Shown: positions 50,501-56,792 of the stretch, piece after piece
How positions within the stretch are numbered: the first letter of the stretch is position 1
Layout of the letters: every line of letters begins with the position of its first letter
Notes under the pieces: generated by a model
Databases searched by the model: none
Seen by the model: the letters and a program-made list of their open reading frames with translations, nothing else
What the model was told of the DNA's origin: nothing
NCBI RefSeq assembly: GCF_030867095.1
Contig: NC_081833.1
Span: 72,607,395-72,671,394, forward strand
Direction of reading: 5' to 3'
Source: Alligator mississippiensis
Taxonomy: Eukaryota; Chordata; Crocodylia; Alligatoridae
DNA: 64,000 nt
Position numbers and translations under genes: made by a program

Positions 50501-51664
50501 AATTAGCAATCAGCACTTGGTGAAAATGTTTTTCCTTTATCAAAGGGCAGTGTACGTGAAAGGCAGCGTGGTACATTGCTGAGGAAAAGTCTGAATTGTC
50601 CACACCTCTCATCGAGCCCGTTATCCCAGAAATATGGGGTGGAGGGCAGTAAACGAACCCCTGCATTTGGAAGGGAAGCTGGCCCCATCTCTCCATGTAG
50701 CAGGCAACAGTCAATGCTTCTGGATTAGGGTGCATGTGCAAAAGGTTACCAAGATCCTCATCTGCCACGTGGGAGACTCAGGTTCAATTCCTGGAGGCAC
50801 GTCTAACTATAGCCATTGAGGCTCCAGACTTGGTCTGGATTTTCAATGGTCTCAATGGCCAAAAGGAGGGTGGAAGGTCTAGGCAGCCTCCATACTCTTG
50901 CCTAATCATGCGTGGCCAAGGTCTCTCCCTGCTAGAGCCTTTTTTCTTAATTTTATTTTTTGTTAAGACTAATTCCAGGGAAGTGCCGGGTTCACTTCCT
51001 CTCTCTGGTACAGGATTATGCAGCTTTGTCCGCCTGTGCCCCAGTTCCCCCTTTGTGCAATAAAGATAATGATAGCAGTCTTCTCTGCAAAAGGCTGCAA
51101 GAGCTACCGTTAGGAAGCACTAGGTATTATTAAAATGGGGATAATAGCGTTTTCCTACTTCACAGAGGCAGCATGAGGATAGAGCTGTAAAAAGCAGAGC
51201 TATTCAGACACTGCAGGAATCGGTGCAATATAAGATGAGTCATTCCATTCAGAAGTGCTTCAGGCAAGACATGATATAGGGCAGTGTGTAGTGGGTTGTG
51301 CATTACCCAGTAAAAATACTAAGGATTTTTTAGACATAAAACCAACAAAGCCAATTGAGGATAGCTAGGAAAACCTGAGCTGACCCACTGAATTTGGTGC
51401 TCTTTGCAAACTCGCATCCTGGTTCTCATGACTCGCCTCTGGGGTCTGTAATCAGCCACTGTCTTATTAGAACAAGTCACTTTAGGGTATGTTTTAATTC
51501 TGCATTTGCTTCTTTTCTCCCCTGCAGCATCTCCTGAAACTTCCCTCCCTTCTCCTTCTACCAGCACAGGAAGTGAGGATTACAAGCTAGGCTCGGGCGC
51601 CATGCCGGAGGCCGTAGTGCAGCTGCTGCCGCAGACAGTGATACCAAAGCAGGAGATCTTATAA
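14401..51664 (+). CDS. HNF4B: HNF4 beta nuclear receptor, complete coding region in ten exons (457 aa)
   Basis: Encodes an orphan nuclear receptor of the NR2A group, a nuclear transcription factor that binds direct-repeat hormone response elements as a homodimer (family knowledge). Coding exons are 14401-14515, 23215-23386, 25494-25588, 38620-38726, 39982-40137, 41676-41763, 43815-43967, 47868-48104, 49307-49420 and 51528-51664. They total 1374 nt with all phases matching and no internal stop. Residues 1-38 are the AF-1 region ([12 protein letters not shown] start). The zinc fingers use C59, C62, C76, C79 and C95, C101, C111, C114, with P-box CDGCKG at 76-81. The hinge is about 128-165. The ligand-binding domain is about 165-375, with the [18 protein letters not shown] signature, R220 in the position of the fatty-acid-contacting Arg of HNF4A, and AF-2 helix LLQEMLL at 367-373. 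The 83-residue tail unlike HNF4A or HNF4G, and the ZDHHC7 neighbour, support HNF4B. Membership of HNF4 is certain; the beta assignment is a strong inference. Confidence 0.93.
18491..18978 (+). mobile_element. hAT-like repeat with an internal minisatellite
   Basis: Starts gcagttatgcccaatctttt and ends caagttaagcccctgcctc, an imperfect inverted pair of the 'not in parentheses' hAT style. It shares a block (ctccrtgggtctrgaaattt, gcagcaattaatg) with 27717-27995. Between about 18600 and 18790 a GC-rich unit of roughly 50-60 bp containing tgctgggat/cagaccctg is repeated about four or five times with drift. Confidence 0.6.
20665..20924. mobile_element. Non-autonomous inverted-repeat transposon, copy A
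   Basis: Ends are gggacatgtctacgtgag and the complement of gggcatgtctacacgttc, with internal ttaatgcgcacta-like segments. The same ends occur at 30962-31146 and 40699-40945. It contains no protein-coding capacity. The target duplication is not clear. Confidence 0.75.
21770..21852 (+). repeat. Old amniote repeat tail
   Basis: The phrase tgtacagtaccatggagaac..., then gggtaccaatgcaatataaa and aataaag, resembles a tail common in reptile genomes (a block of the cctagcacaatggggccc type followed by gcaatataaataat). A related tail lies in the HNF4B 3' UTR at about 51840-51945. Confidence 0.5.
22635..22787. mobile_element. Self-inverted repeat insertion with 14-bp target duplication
   Basis: Flanked by perfect 14-bp direct repeats TCTGTTGGAATAGG at 22635-22648 and 22774-22787. 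Inside, 39-bp perfect inverted arms (22686-22724 and 22739-22777) surround a 14-bp spacer. The left part carries the family's head (ttgtagccgtgttggtctaa). The class is unassigned. Confidence 0.85.
22879..23092. mobile_element. Second self-inverted mosaic insertion, 9-bp target duplication
   Basis: Flanked by CAGAGATAG at 22879-22887 and 23084-23092. The left part reads the family forward (gcaggcaaggttgttagagt, then cttttattgg and tagttggaaaact). The right part reads it in reverse (ccttgcctgcccatgtcctt, agaccaacacggctacaacc). It lies about 120 bp upstream of HNF4B exon 2. Confidence 0.8.
23215..23386 (+). CDS. HNF4B: HNF4B coding exon 2 (first zinc finger)
   Basis: Encodes residues 39-95 and part of 96: a short variable linker followed by the first zinc finger and the P-box [16 protein letters not shown]. 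The acceptor used here ends at 23214 (ctgcag). A second in-frame acceptor, also reading ctgcag, ends at 23229 and would remove five residues. The donor is GTAAAG at 23387. Confidence 0.95.
23387..25493 (+). other. HNF4B: HNF4B intron 2
   Basis: A 2.1-kb intron. 23500-23720 has a weak MIR-like core phrase. An A-rich patch lies at about 24090-24125. No other element was recognised. Confidence 0.6.
25494..25588 (+). CDS. HNF4B: HNF4B coding exon 3 (second zinc finger)
   Basis: Encodes residues 96-127: [20 protein letters not shown] and then [11 protein letters not shown], the second zinc finger and the start of the DNA-contacting C-terminal extension. The acceptor is a pyrimidine-rich tract ending ttcag at 25493, and the donor is GTAGGT at 25589. 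Ile103 sits where human HNF4A and HNF4G have Val; the rest is nearly identical to the paralogues. Confidence 0.96.
25785..25832 (-). repeat. U2 snRNA-derived head of a SINE (SINEU-like)
   Basis: Read on the minus strand from 25832, the sequence aligns with the 5' end of U2 snRNA and contains an uninterrupted 18-base match, CTTTTGGCTAAGATCAAG, with a 2-base gap before it. After the match it departs from U2. SINEs with U1 or U2 heads (SINEU) are known from crocodilians. Where the body ends (toward about 25600) is not clear. It could instead be a truncated U2 pseudogene. Confidence 0.6.
26008..26455. repeat. Possible inverted-repeat DNA transposon
   Basis: A GC-rich block that starts gagggcgcatctggggaca and ends cacgctcgtctggacgtggc, loosely complementary ends. 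It contains an internal hairpin-like stretch (ggagcctggctgg...ccagccaggctcc near 26226-26272). The ends are imperfect, so the call is tentative. Confidence 0.35.
27386..27572. mobile_element. hAT-type non-autonomous transposon, 187 bp, perfect 8-bp target duplication
   Basis: Perfect GTGTAAAA flanks at 27378-27385 and 27573-27580. Ends are taggggtaggtcaaatgc and ctgcctgcccctg. It has the same length and internal order as the copy at 10171-10357, including the phrase ttaatatttatctgcccc. No transposase. Confidence 0.9.
27717..27995 (+). mobile_element. hAT-like repeat
   Basis: Starts gtggtactcaacctttggcc and ends gggggttgagcaccccc, a complementary pair (ctcaacc/ggttgag) typical of hAT-derived short elements. 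It shares internal blocks with 18491-18978. No clear target duplication was found. Confidence 0.65.
29652..30224. mobile_element. Foldback element of the same mosaic family
   Basis: The left arm 29652-29765 (gagaggcaaagatttctt, ggatatcttttattggacca, tagttgg) is matched in reverse complement by 30112-30224 (cctgacgaagggcgtttgta, agcttgcaaagaagaatttt, cccaactattcagtgggtct). The arms are about 110 bp and diverged, around a centre of about 350 bp with no known match. Confidence 0.65.
30962..31146. mobile_element. Non-autonomous inverted-repeat transposon, copy B
   Basis: Ends gagcgcatctacatgagatg and the complement of ggcgcatctacacattcatt. Related to copies A and C but shorter. ACT on both sides may be a 3-bp target duplication. 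Confidence 0.7.
32480..32556 (+). mobile_element. CR1 LINE 3' end fragment
   Basis: Carries the CR1 3' UTR phrase cttgagcagggggctaggct followed by a ggtcccttccaggcc-type hairpin. Only the last 80 or so bases of the element remain. Confidence 0.75.
32887..33067. mobile_element. Third self-inverted mosaic insertion, 9-bp target duplication
   Basis: Flanked by AGGGAGTCT at 32887-32895 and 33059-33067. The left part reads the family in reverse (ttggtctaataaaagatatc), includes a direct repeat of aagatatcacatctactc, and has accaacacag near its centre. The right part reads it forward (agcaagcttttgggtgcaag, cacccttcttcagg). Confidence 0.8.
36504..36646. mobile_element. hAT-type non-autonomous transposon, 143 bp
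   Basis: Ends CAGTGGGTTTCAACC and GTTGAAAACCACTG form an inverted pair. Flanking CTTTATGG and ATTTACTG agree at five of eight bases, consistent with an old 8-bp target duplication. Confidence 0.7.
38620..38726 (+). CDS. HNF4B: HNF4B coding exon 4 (hinge)
   Basis: Encodes residues 128-163, beginning [18 protein letters not shown], the hinge that follows the DNA-binding domain. The NERDRIS block is shared by all HNF4 proteins. The remainder ([16 protein letters not shown]) differs from HNF4A and HNF4G. The acceptor ends ttcaag at 38619, the donor is GTATGA at 38727, and the exon ends in phase 0. Confidence 0.95.
38727..39981 (+). other. HNF4B: HNF4B intron 4
   Basis: A 1.25-kb intron with no recognised repeat family. 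A small inverted repeat (gcctccaaaatgccatc and its complement) lies near 39101-39143. Confidence 0.6.
39982..40137 (+). CDS. HNF4B: HNF4B coding exon 5 (ligand-binding domain, helices 1-3)
   Basis: Encodes residues 164-215, including [20 protein letters not shown] and the start of the nuclear receptor signature FCELPLDDQ. It has exactly 52 codons in phase 0. The MKQQ form matches HNF4G rather than the MKEQ of HNF4A. The acceptor follows ttctttcag at 39981 and the donor is GTAAAA at 40138. Confidence 0.96.
40500..41112 (+). mobile_element. CR1/L3-like LINE 3' end, interrupted by a MITE
   Basis: 40560-40698 reads like the LINE 3' region (ctcgttgccgccagatgtgg, ggacaagttcttggaggaaa). It resumes after 40945 and ends gacctatagtctgatccagc near 41090, with cttcttatgtac at about 41100, a typical L3/CR1 terminus. 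The insert 40699-40945 splits it. Confidence 0.75.
40699..40945. mobile_element. Non-autonomous inverted-repeat transposon, copy C, nested in a LINE
   Basis: Ends gggtgcatctacatgagacg and the complement of gggcacgtctacacgttcat. Internal cctaataa and ttaatg blocks are shared with copies A and B. No coding capacity. Confidence 0.8.
41676..41763 (+). CDS. HNF4B: HNF4B coding exon 6 (ligand-binding domain, helices 4-5)
   Basis: Encodes residues 216-244 and one base of 245: [15 protein letters not shown] followed by [15 protein letters not shown]. The Arg in LLRAHAG is the family's conserved ligand-carboxylate contact. IPYTDF is divergent from HNF4A (MVFKDV) and HNF4G (MMYKDI). The donor is GTAAAA at 41764. 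Confidence 0.95.
41764..43814 (+). other. HNF4B: HNF4B intron 6
   Basis: A 2.05-kb intron carrying a CR1 3' end at 42735-42985 and an isolated tRNA-like phrase (aggttcaagtcccc) near 43522. Nothing else recognised. Confidence 0.6.
42735..42985 (+). mobile_element. CR1 LINE 3' end fragment
   Basis: Matches the last 250 bp of CR1: gttggatattaggataaact, gagcaggttacccagagagg, tccttggaggtttttcagac, then the ggggactagactagatg and gacctcctgaggtc hairpin phrase. The reading frame is broken. Confidence 0.85.
43815..43967 (+). CDS. HNF4B: HNF4B coding exon 7 (ligand-binding domain, helices 6-8)
   Basis: Encodes residues 245-295: [20 protein letters not shown], then [20 protein letters not shown] and [10 protein letters not shown]. 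It aligns without gaps to the HNF4A and HNF4G exon ending at the FFDPD junction. The acceptor is gcgcag at 43814 and the donor GTAAGA at 43968. Confidence 0.95.
43968..47867 (+). other. HNF4B: HNF4B intron 7
   Basis: A 3.9-kb intron with a CR1 end at 44090-44222. The rest (44225-47867) has only short chance frames and no recognised repeat. Confidence 0.6.
44090..44222 (+). mobile_element. CR1 LINE 3' end fragment
   Basis: Contains cttcctgcccctggggcagg, ctagaactgatgatcttgca and aggtcccttccagcctgaat, ending with the CR1-like tctatgaaa. Only the last 130 bases are present. Confidence 0.8.
47868..48104 (+). CDS. HNF4B: HNF4B coding exon 8 (dimerisation helices and AF-2)
   Basis: Encodes residues 296-374. 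It contains [20 protein letters not shown], then [16 protein letters not shown], the dimerisation helices with [12 protein letters not shown], and the AF-2 activation helix LLQEMLL at 367-373. It is the largest coding exon (237 nt) and the most conserved part of the ligand-binding domain. KNMRFQVQ resembles HNF4G more than HNF4A. The donor is GTAAGA at 48105. Confidence 0.96.
48105..49306 (+). other. HNF4B: HNF4B intron 8
   Basis: A 1.2-kb intron. The frame of exon 8 stays open for another 124 codons into it (to 48475), which looks like chance. An isolated tRNA-like phrase (aaggttcaagtccctgg) lies near 48250. No other feature. Confidence 0.6.
49307..49420 (+). CDS. HNF4B: HNF4B coding exon 9 (F domain, first part)
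   Basis: Encodes residues 375-412, starting [20 protein letters not shown]. This F-domain segment has no recognisable similarity to the histidine-rich stretch that follows the AF-2 helix in HNF4A and HNF4G, which is one reason to call the gene HNF4B. The acceptor ends ctgcag at 49306, the donor is GTAGGT at 49421, and phase 1 matches both neighbouring exons. Confidence 0.88.
49421..51527 (+). other. HNF4B: HNF4B intron 9
   Basis: A 2.1-kb intron that contains the MIR-like SINE at 50745-51130. The remainder shows no recognised element. Confidence 0.6.
50745..51130 (+). repeat. MIR-like CORE-SINE
   Basis: A tRNA-like box (gagactcaggttcaattcct) near 50774 is followed after a gap by core-like sequence (cctgtgccccagttccccct, aataaagataatgatagcag) and then phrases like gcactaggtattattaaaat. 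The order matches MIR-type elements of amniotes. It is old and diverged. Confidence 0.55.
51528..51664 (+). CDS. HNF4B: HNF4B coding exon 10 and stop (F domain end)
   Basis: Encodes residues 413-457 and the TAA stop at 51662-51664. The [20 protein letters not shown] block corresponds to the [20 protein letters not shown] block of HNF4A, and the protein ends TVIPKQEIL, matching the TITKQEVI ending of HNF4A. This confirms both the exon and the stop codon. The acceptor is cctgcag ending at 51527. Confidence 0.93.
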
Positions 51665-53725
51665 AAGGGAAGATGCCAAGAAAAATACCAAGCCCCCCTG
51701 TGGAGATGGAGACCAACCCTTGCTTTCTGCAGTGCAATTGCCTGCTTTTAACGAGATTGCATAACGCTGTACCTCACCAGTCACCCTCTTTACAGAAGCA
51801 GCTCAGACACGAATCTGTTATTCATTTTAGTGGACCCAGGACTGTAAAGCTCCTTGATGCAGAGACTTTTCGCTTCACCTAGCACCATAGGGCCATCACC
51901 TCATGGGGGCCTTTATGCACTTCTGTAATAAAAATATATATAACTTTCTGGTCGCTGACGAGTATATACCCCTCAAATTGGCAGAATGAGGTCTGTTTAT
52001 TAAAAATAGTACACTCCCATCTCCCCTGCTGCAGGTCGAGCTAAATGAAGAAGCCTGTCTGCAGTGCTCTTCAAATCCATAGGAGGAATCAAAACTTCCT
52101 TATCCCACGGATCCGGTATTGCAGCAGTTTTTATACTGTGGTTTAGTAATGTGTAATGCTGGTGAATTATTAGTCATAAACCTTACTTAGATGTGATTAG
52201 GAATGCCATGGTCTCAACAATGCAGTCATTTGTTCCATATTTTAATGACCAGAGTCCATATTTGGTCTCTAAAAACATCCAGGGGAAGGGTAAAAAGTGG
52301 TCTTTATTTTGATCCTGAACCAAGCCTACTGCGCTCTATGAAAGGAAGGATGAGTTTCTCTCTCTAGAGTCAAACTAACTGCATCTCTGCACTCGCAATG
52401 CTGCTTTTACCTATCCAACATGCTGTCGAGACCATTAAGTAGGACTTCTGTGCATCAAAATGTCATAGGTACTACAATTATGCTGAGGCGAGTAAGCTTA
52501 TGGAACCACCTTTGAAAGGCAGGTTGACAGAGATTTGGCAAATTAATTCTCTTGTACGCCCTCTTTTTCAGACCAACTCATGTAGGACTTTATTAACTGT
52601 ATTGTGTTAAACAATATTCATTGCTCAGTACTTAGTAACACAAAGCTTTGCATGCTAAGTGCGGAGAAGTTTTATGTTATAATTAGCCATAGGATTTAAC
52701 AAAACACTTGGGTTCACCAAGATGCAACTACTTCCAGCCTTCCAAATATTTACATTTAAAAAAAAAAGAAACCGATCTAGACTACCTTGTTTGCCTGCCT
52801 CAATTGCCTGGTAGTACAGTAGGGCTAAGGACAGAAGTTACACATAAACTGGTTTAAGTGATCAGAAACCGGTTTAAACCTGGAACAGAACAGAAGTTCA
52901 GTGCACATAAATGAGTTTCAAAATGGCTGAAATTAGTTAAAAATAAACCTGGTTGAATGTACTTAACTGATTTAGGTCTAACTGTTTTATGGAACTTCTG
53001 CCCCAGACCCAGCCGCAACGGGTTTATTTTTGTTAAGGTCGATGAATTCATCGACCTTGACTGAAGGAGCATCGCTGGGCTTTTAGTTGCAATACAAGAG
53101 CAGCTAAGAGGATTCTTTCCCTGCTCTGTGACCTTGGATAACTCTTTAAAGCCTTATCTCTTTTCTCCTGAAATGCAAGAGGGATAAACGACCACAGCCA
53201 CGAGTAGTAGTTCACGTACGCTCGGAAAGCCCCTCAGGATCCTAGGATGGAGGACACAAAGTCTGTCAATCAAGGAGACTGCATTTCCTATCTGGCTGAA
53301 GCGTCAGCAAAACATCTCTTGTCAAGTGCATGCCAAATGCCCGTTGTTACAACAGTTATGGGGACGGTTTAAAGAACATTGCCTACTATTGGAAAGAATG
53401 TCGTTTCTCCCCTTTTTCACGCATGGTTTTCAGGTCTTCCCTAGTGCTTCAGAAAAAGGGTATTGAAGGATTAAATGTCAACCATGTTCAAAAGTTGCAG
53501 CATGTGCATTTTACTTGCTGGTCAAAACTGGGCTTAAACTATAAGATGACAGAGAACTCTGATTTAAAACATCTGCATTTGGAAAAAAAAAATCCTGCAG
53601 CAACATTTTTTCCATAGTGGGGGGAAAAGGGCATCATCTTGTATTAATATAGCAATTTTCCCCATGTACATTCTCCGATTTAAGGAAAATGAGTGCATTG
53701 AAATAAATATGCTGTACCTAAATAT
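51665..53725 (+). other. HNF4B: HNF4B 3' UTR with two candidate poly(A) signals
   Basis: The non-coding stretch after the stop carries AATAAA at 51927-51932, giving a short UTR of about 0.3 kb, and another AATAAA at 53702-53707, giving about 2.05 kb. ATTAAA variants also occur, for example near 53776. The early signal falls inside a repeat tail at about 51840-51945. A MIR-like core fragment lies near 53120-53190. No coding potential was seen. Confidence 0.5.
51840..51945 (+). repeat. Old amniote repeat tail inside the HNF4B 3' UTR
   Basis: cttcacctagcaccataggg, then catgggggcctttatgcact and gtaataaaaatat resemble the widespread reptile repeat tail also seen at 21770-21852. The AATAAA at 51927-51932 belongs to it. 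Confidence 0.55.
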
Positions 53726-54504
53726 AAACCTATAAAATTAATCATGCCATTTTTAAAAATTGTGCCATATTACTGAATTAAAGCTCAAATGGACAGGGTA
53801 TGAGTTCAGATTGCTTTCATTTGTTTTGGTGACTCACATTAGTATCAAGCTGTTCAAGTGGCCACACCAAATACGGTGTGATCATTCACCTCCAACTCCC
53901 CATAGCCACACTTGGGTTTTGCTTGCATTTAGCTAAATATTGGCAGGATTGCATCAAGCCAACTACAATGAGAAGCTCCAAACCCTGTGGCCATGAAAGA
54001 TGTATTTCATTAAGAAAATGGATTACGACGGAAATATCATCCCATTTTACCTGAATACGTAACACCGAAGCATGTGAAGTTTTACAGAATTCAGCAAGAA
54101 TGATCTGATTCTAGAGAAGCTTAAGGCCGCAGGAGTTCAACACGATAGCAGCTGATGCACATACAATATAGGTGACTATTAGCTATATATTAGCACTCCA
54201 GTATACCCAGATGCAGCAGCTTCTCCCCTGGCCAACACTAGGTAGCTATGAAGCTGAACACATTAAAGAGTGTATAAGCAGACTATACTAAAGTGAGTTA
54301 TGTCCTTTATTTGACACATGTTCAATCATTATTTAATGGGCGTGCTTCACTGCACACACTCTTAGGGAAATTTAATAAATACCTATCAAGTTTCAACAGC
54401 CAGAAACACATCCTTTGCCCGGATGATTTTGTAAACCTAAACAAGCAGATTAAAAAAGAAGATGACAGATGACAAAGATAGGGAATGGAGATTAATCAAC
54501 ATTA
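53726..54504. other. Short gap between the facing 3' ends of HNF4B and ZDHHC7
   Basis: No exon or recognised repeat is seen. A further plus-strand AATAAA lies at 54374-54379, so the two transcripts could end within a few hundred bases of each other or overlap. Confidence 0.4.
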
Positions 54505-56615
54505 AGACTTCCAATTCATTACTTTATTTTTACATTAAAAAATTACAATGCAACACAGGCTTGCAGACCCGAGTAAACTTGATTTCATACACGCATACGC
54601 ACACACACGCACACGCTTGCTAAGTCACAGAAGTTCAACGGCTTGAAGTGATAGGTTCATTTCTTCATCAGTTTATTTCATTAAACAATATACACGCTAA
54701 AAGCCTCATGACAAAGCCAGATACAACATTTTTTTCCCCAATCTTTATGGAAGGTGTGCAACTGCATATGCAAAGATTCTTGTGGAATGCCCAACTTTCC
54801 CCTCATCTACATGATACATGTAACCGTGTTCCTCTGGCTGCAGTTTTGTTGGCTATGTCGGTCTGGAAATGTTCTGGTTTTATGCATTTACTTATACATA
54901 TTCTGAAGTATTGCAGTTTTGTTCATTGAGCCATGATATACTGAATGGATCCCTTAAGTCAATTCACCCGCACCATGGCACAGGACCTGGTGGTAGAGTC
55001 AGTACGACTTAACGATTTAAATGCCATCAGAAAGTACACAGAAATAAAGAAATAAATCACCAGGTAAAGAAAGAGTATTTGCGGTCTGAATGTAAACTTA
55101 CTAATGAAAGATCATTGAGCATGTCATAATGCCTGAGGTGGGACACGATTGCTGATGCTCCTGGCAGAGCAAAAACAAAAGCTGGACAAGTTTAAGGCAA
55201 ATCCCAGAACAGGGAGCTCGTTACTCTCCAGGCACCGATTCAAGCTGTGCATCAAGGCTCCTGTTTTATCCTTTGTGCTGTGGATAATTAAAAGTAACCA
55301 TATAAAAATTCTTCTATATGTAGTGTTTTGCTAACCCCCTTTCAGCTGAGTTTCATCACTTGCAGGATGCATTTCAACACTTGCAGATTTACAAACGCAT
55401 CTTAGCACTACTAGTATTTGTCAGGCCCACAAAAAGCAGTTATGTTTCTACATTGCTCATTCCTTTTGTTCAGAAGCAGTTTGGGTTGGAAAATATGATT
55501 CAACGTAAAATTTTAGCTTGTGCCATGGATTGGCTTTCTTGCCCTTGTGCCAAAGGAGGGCCGGGGATTACACTCCCTTGCTCTGAAGGAAGTCTCCCTC
55601 CTCTCAGTGACTGGCATATTGTCTATCAGGTTCTGCTCCCGTGACAAATTTATACAATAAAAATAAAGAGGGCAAAGCAGGACCTTAACAAGAATGATTG
55701 TTCTTTGGATCAAGTTCCTTCCATCTGCAATACATTCATTTTAATCCCTCAGGAGGATGTAGCTGGTCCCTCTTTTCCCTGCACATAGGACGAGATACCA
55801 TCCTCACATACCCATGAGTTCCTTTAGAGTCGATGCGCTGAGAACTGGAGATGCATATCTGAGGGCGGAAGTTTGCCCACAGGTTAAGTTAAAAAAAAAA
55901 CTGATTACTGCACATTTAGAACTTACCTAAATGCATCTAAGATTAATACTGCCAAATACGAGACATGCTATTGAGAGTCTGGGAAGACATTTGGCAGAAC
56001 ACGGAGGAGAGCATCTGACATGGTTATGTTGCCAGTGCGTAAGTCTCTAATAATTAGCATACATGGAGCATACACTTGAAGAGGGACATGAGAAGAGCTT
56101 TGTCTATTAAGACGCATAGAAATGTAAAAGAAAATTTCGTAAACCATTGTTCCCTGAAAAAACTCTTGGATTTAGAAGGCTTCGTCTCATGTGAGATTGG
56201 CTTCCACCATAAATACTTGATCTCATGATTGGTAAGTGCGCCCCCCGGTCCATAATTTTATAAAACGCATAGGTAATTCCCCAAACATTTGTCAAATAAA
56301 AAGTGTTTTAACAAAAAAAAAAAAAAAGCATAATTAATTTCATAAAATAATAAGTTACAGTAGTATGACAACATTTTGGCTTCTTTAGTGTGGTCGCACG
56401 CCTTTCGTTTGTCATCTTGCTGAAAGACCACTACAGCATCCAGTTTACGTTTCTAAAAGTTAATGAGATGTCTGGACTATAAATGTATAAAACTCTGCTT
56501 GCTACAAGCAAATGTCCCGTTTCAGTTGGTCACAGATTATATGTAGACAGCCTTTTTGGGCCCCAAAATAAATATTAGAGAGCATTCTTGCAAGTTCCAG
56601 CATGAATAGGCAAAC
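54505..56615 (-). other. ZDHHC7: Probable ZDHHC7 3' UTR
   Basis: About 2.1 kb of AT-rich, non-coding sequence follows the ZDHHC7 stop. On the minus strand a poly(A) signal AATAAA lies at 54528-54523 (TTTATT on the plus strand), and another TTTATT occurs near 54672. A CA-type microsatellite lies at about 54586-54617. The end point is inferred from the signal, with no transcript evidence. Confidence 0.5.
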
Positions 56616-56792
56616 TCAGACAGAAAACTCCGGTCCTCCTTTCTTTGCTCTCAGTAGAAGTCGCCTGATTCGAAACCCTGCAAAAGGATTGATCCACAGG
56701 AGTGACGGCTGACCGCCAAAGACAGACTTCATCCCTTCCCATCGTAGCCTCCGCTCCCAAGTTGGCTTTTCACTCTTCAGCCTTTCAATCTC
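56616..56792 (-). CDS. ZDHHC7: ZDHHC7 terminal coding exon and stop
   Basis: Encodes 58 residues starting [20 protein letters not shown] and ending [11 protein letters not shown], with a TGA stop at 56618-56616. The NPF motif of the family's C-terminal tail is present ([10 protein letters not shown]). The Arg/Leu-rich stretch before KKGGPEFSV differs from human at a few positions. The acceptor is tgtgtag before 56792. Confidence 0.94.
   Translation of the reverse strand, partial: EIERLKSEKPTWERRLRWEGMKSVFGGQPSLLWINPFAGFRIRRLLLRAKKGGPEFSV

Noticed and set aside
14401-51664. Assignment to HNF4A or HNF4G
   Set aside because: The F domain and hinge differ from both and the neighbour is ZDHHC7, not the usual 20q13 or 8q21 neighbours; some HNF4G-like residues ([12 protein letters not shown]) are noted.
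56575-56760. 61-codon minus-strand frame starting [10 protein letters not shown]
   Set aside because: It is a shadow in another frame of the ZDHHC7 terminal exon.
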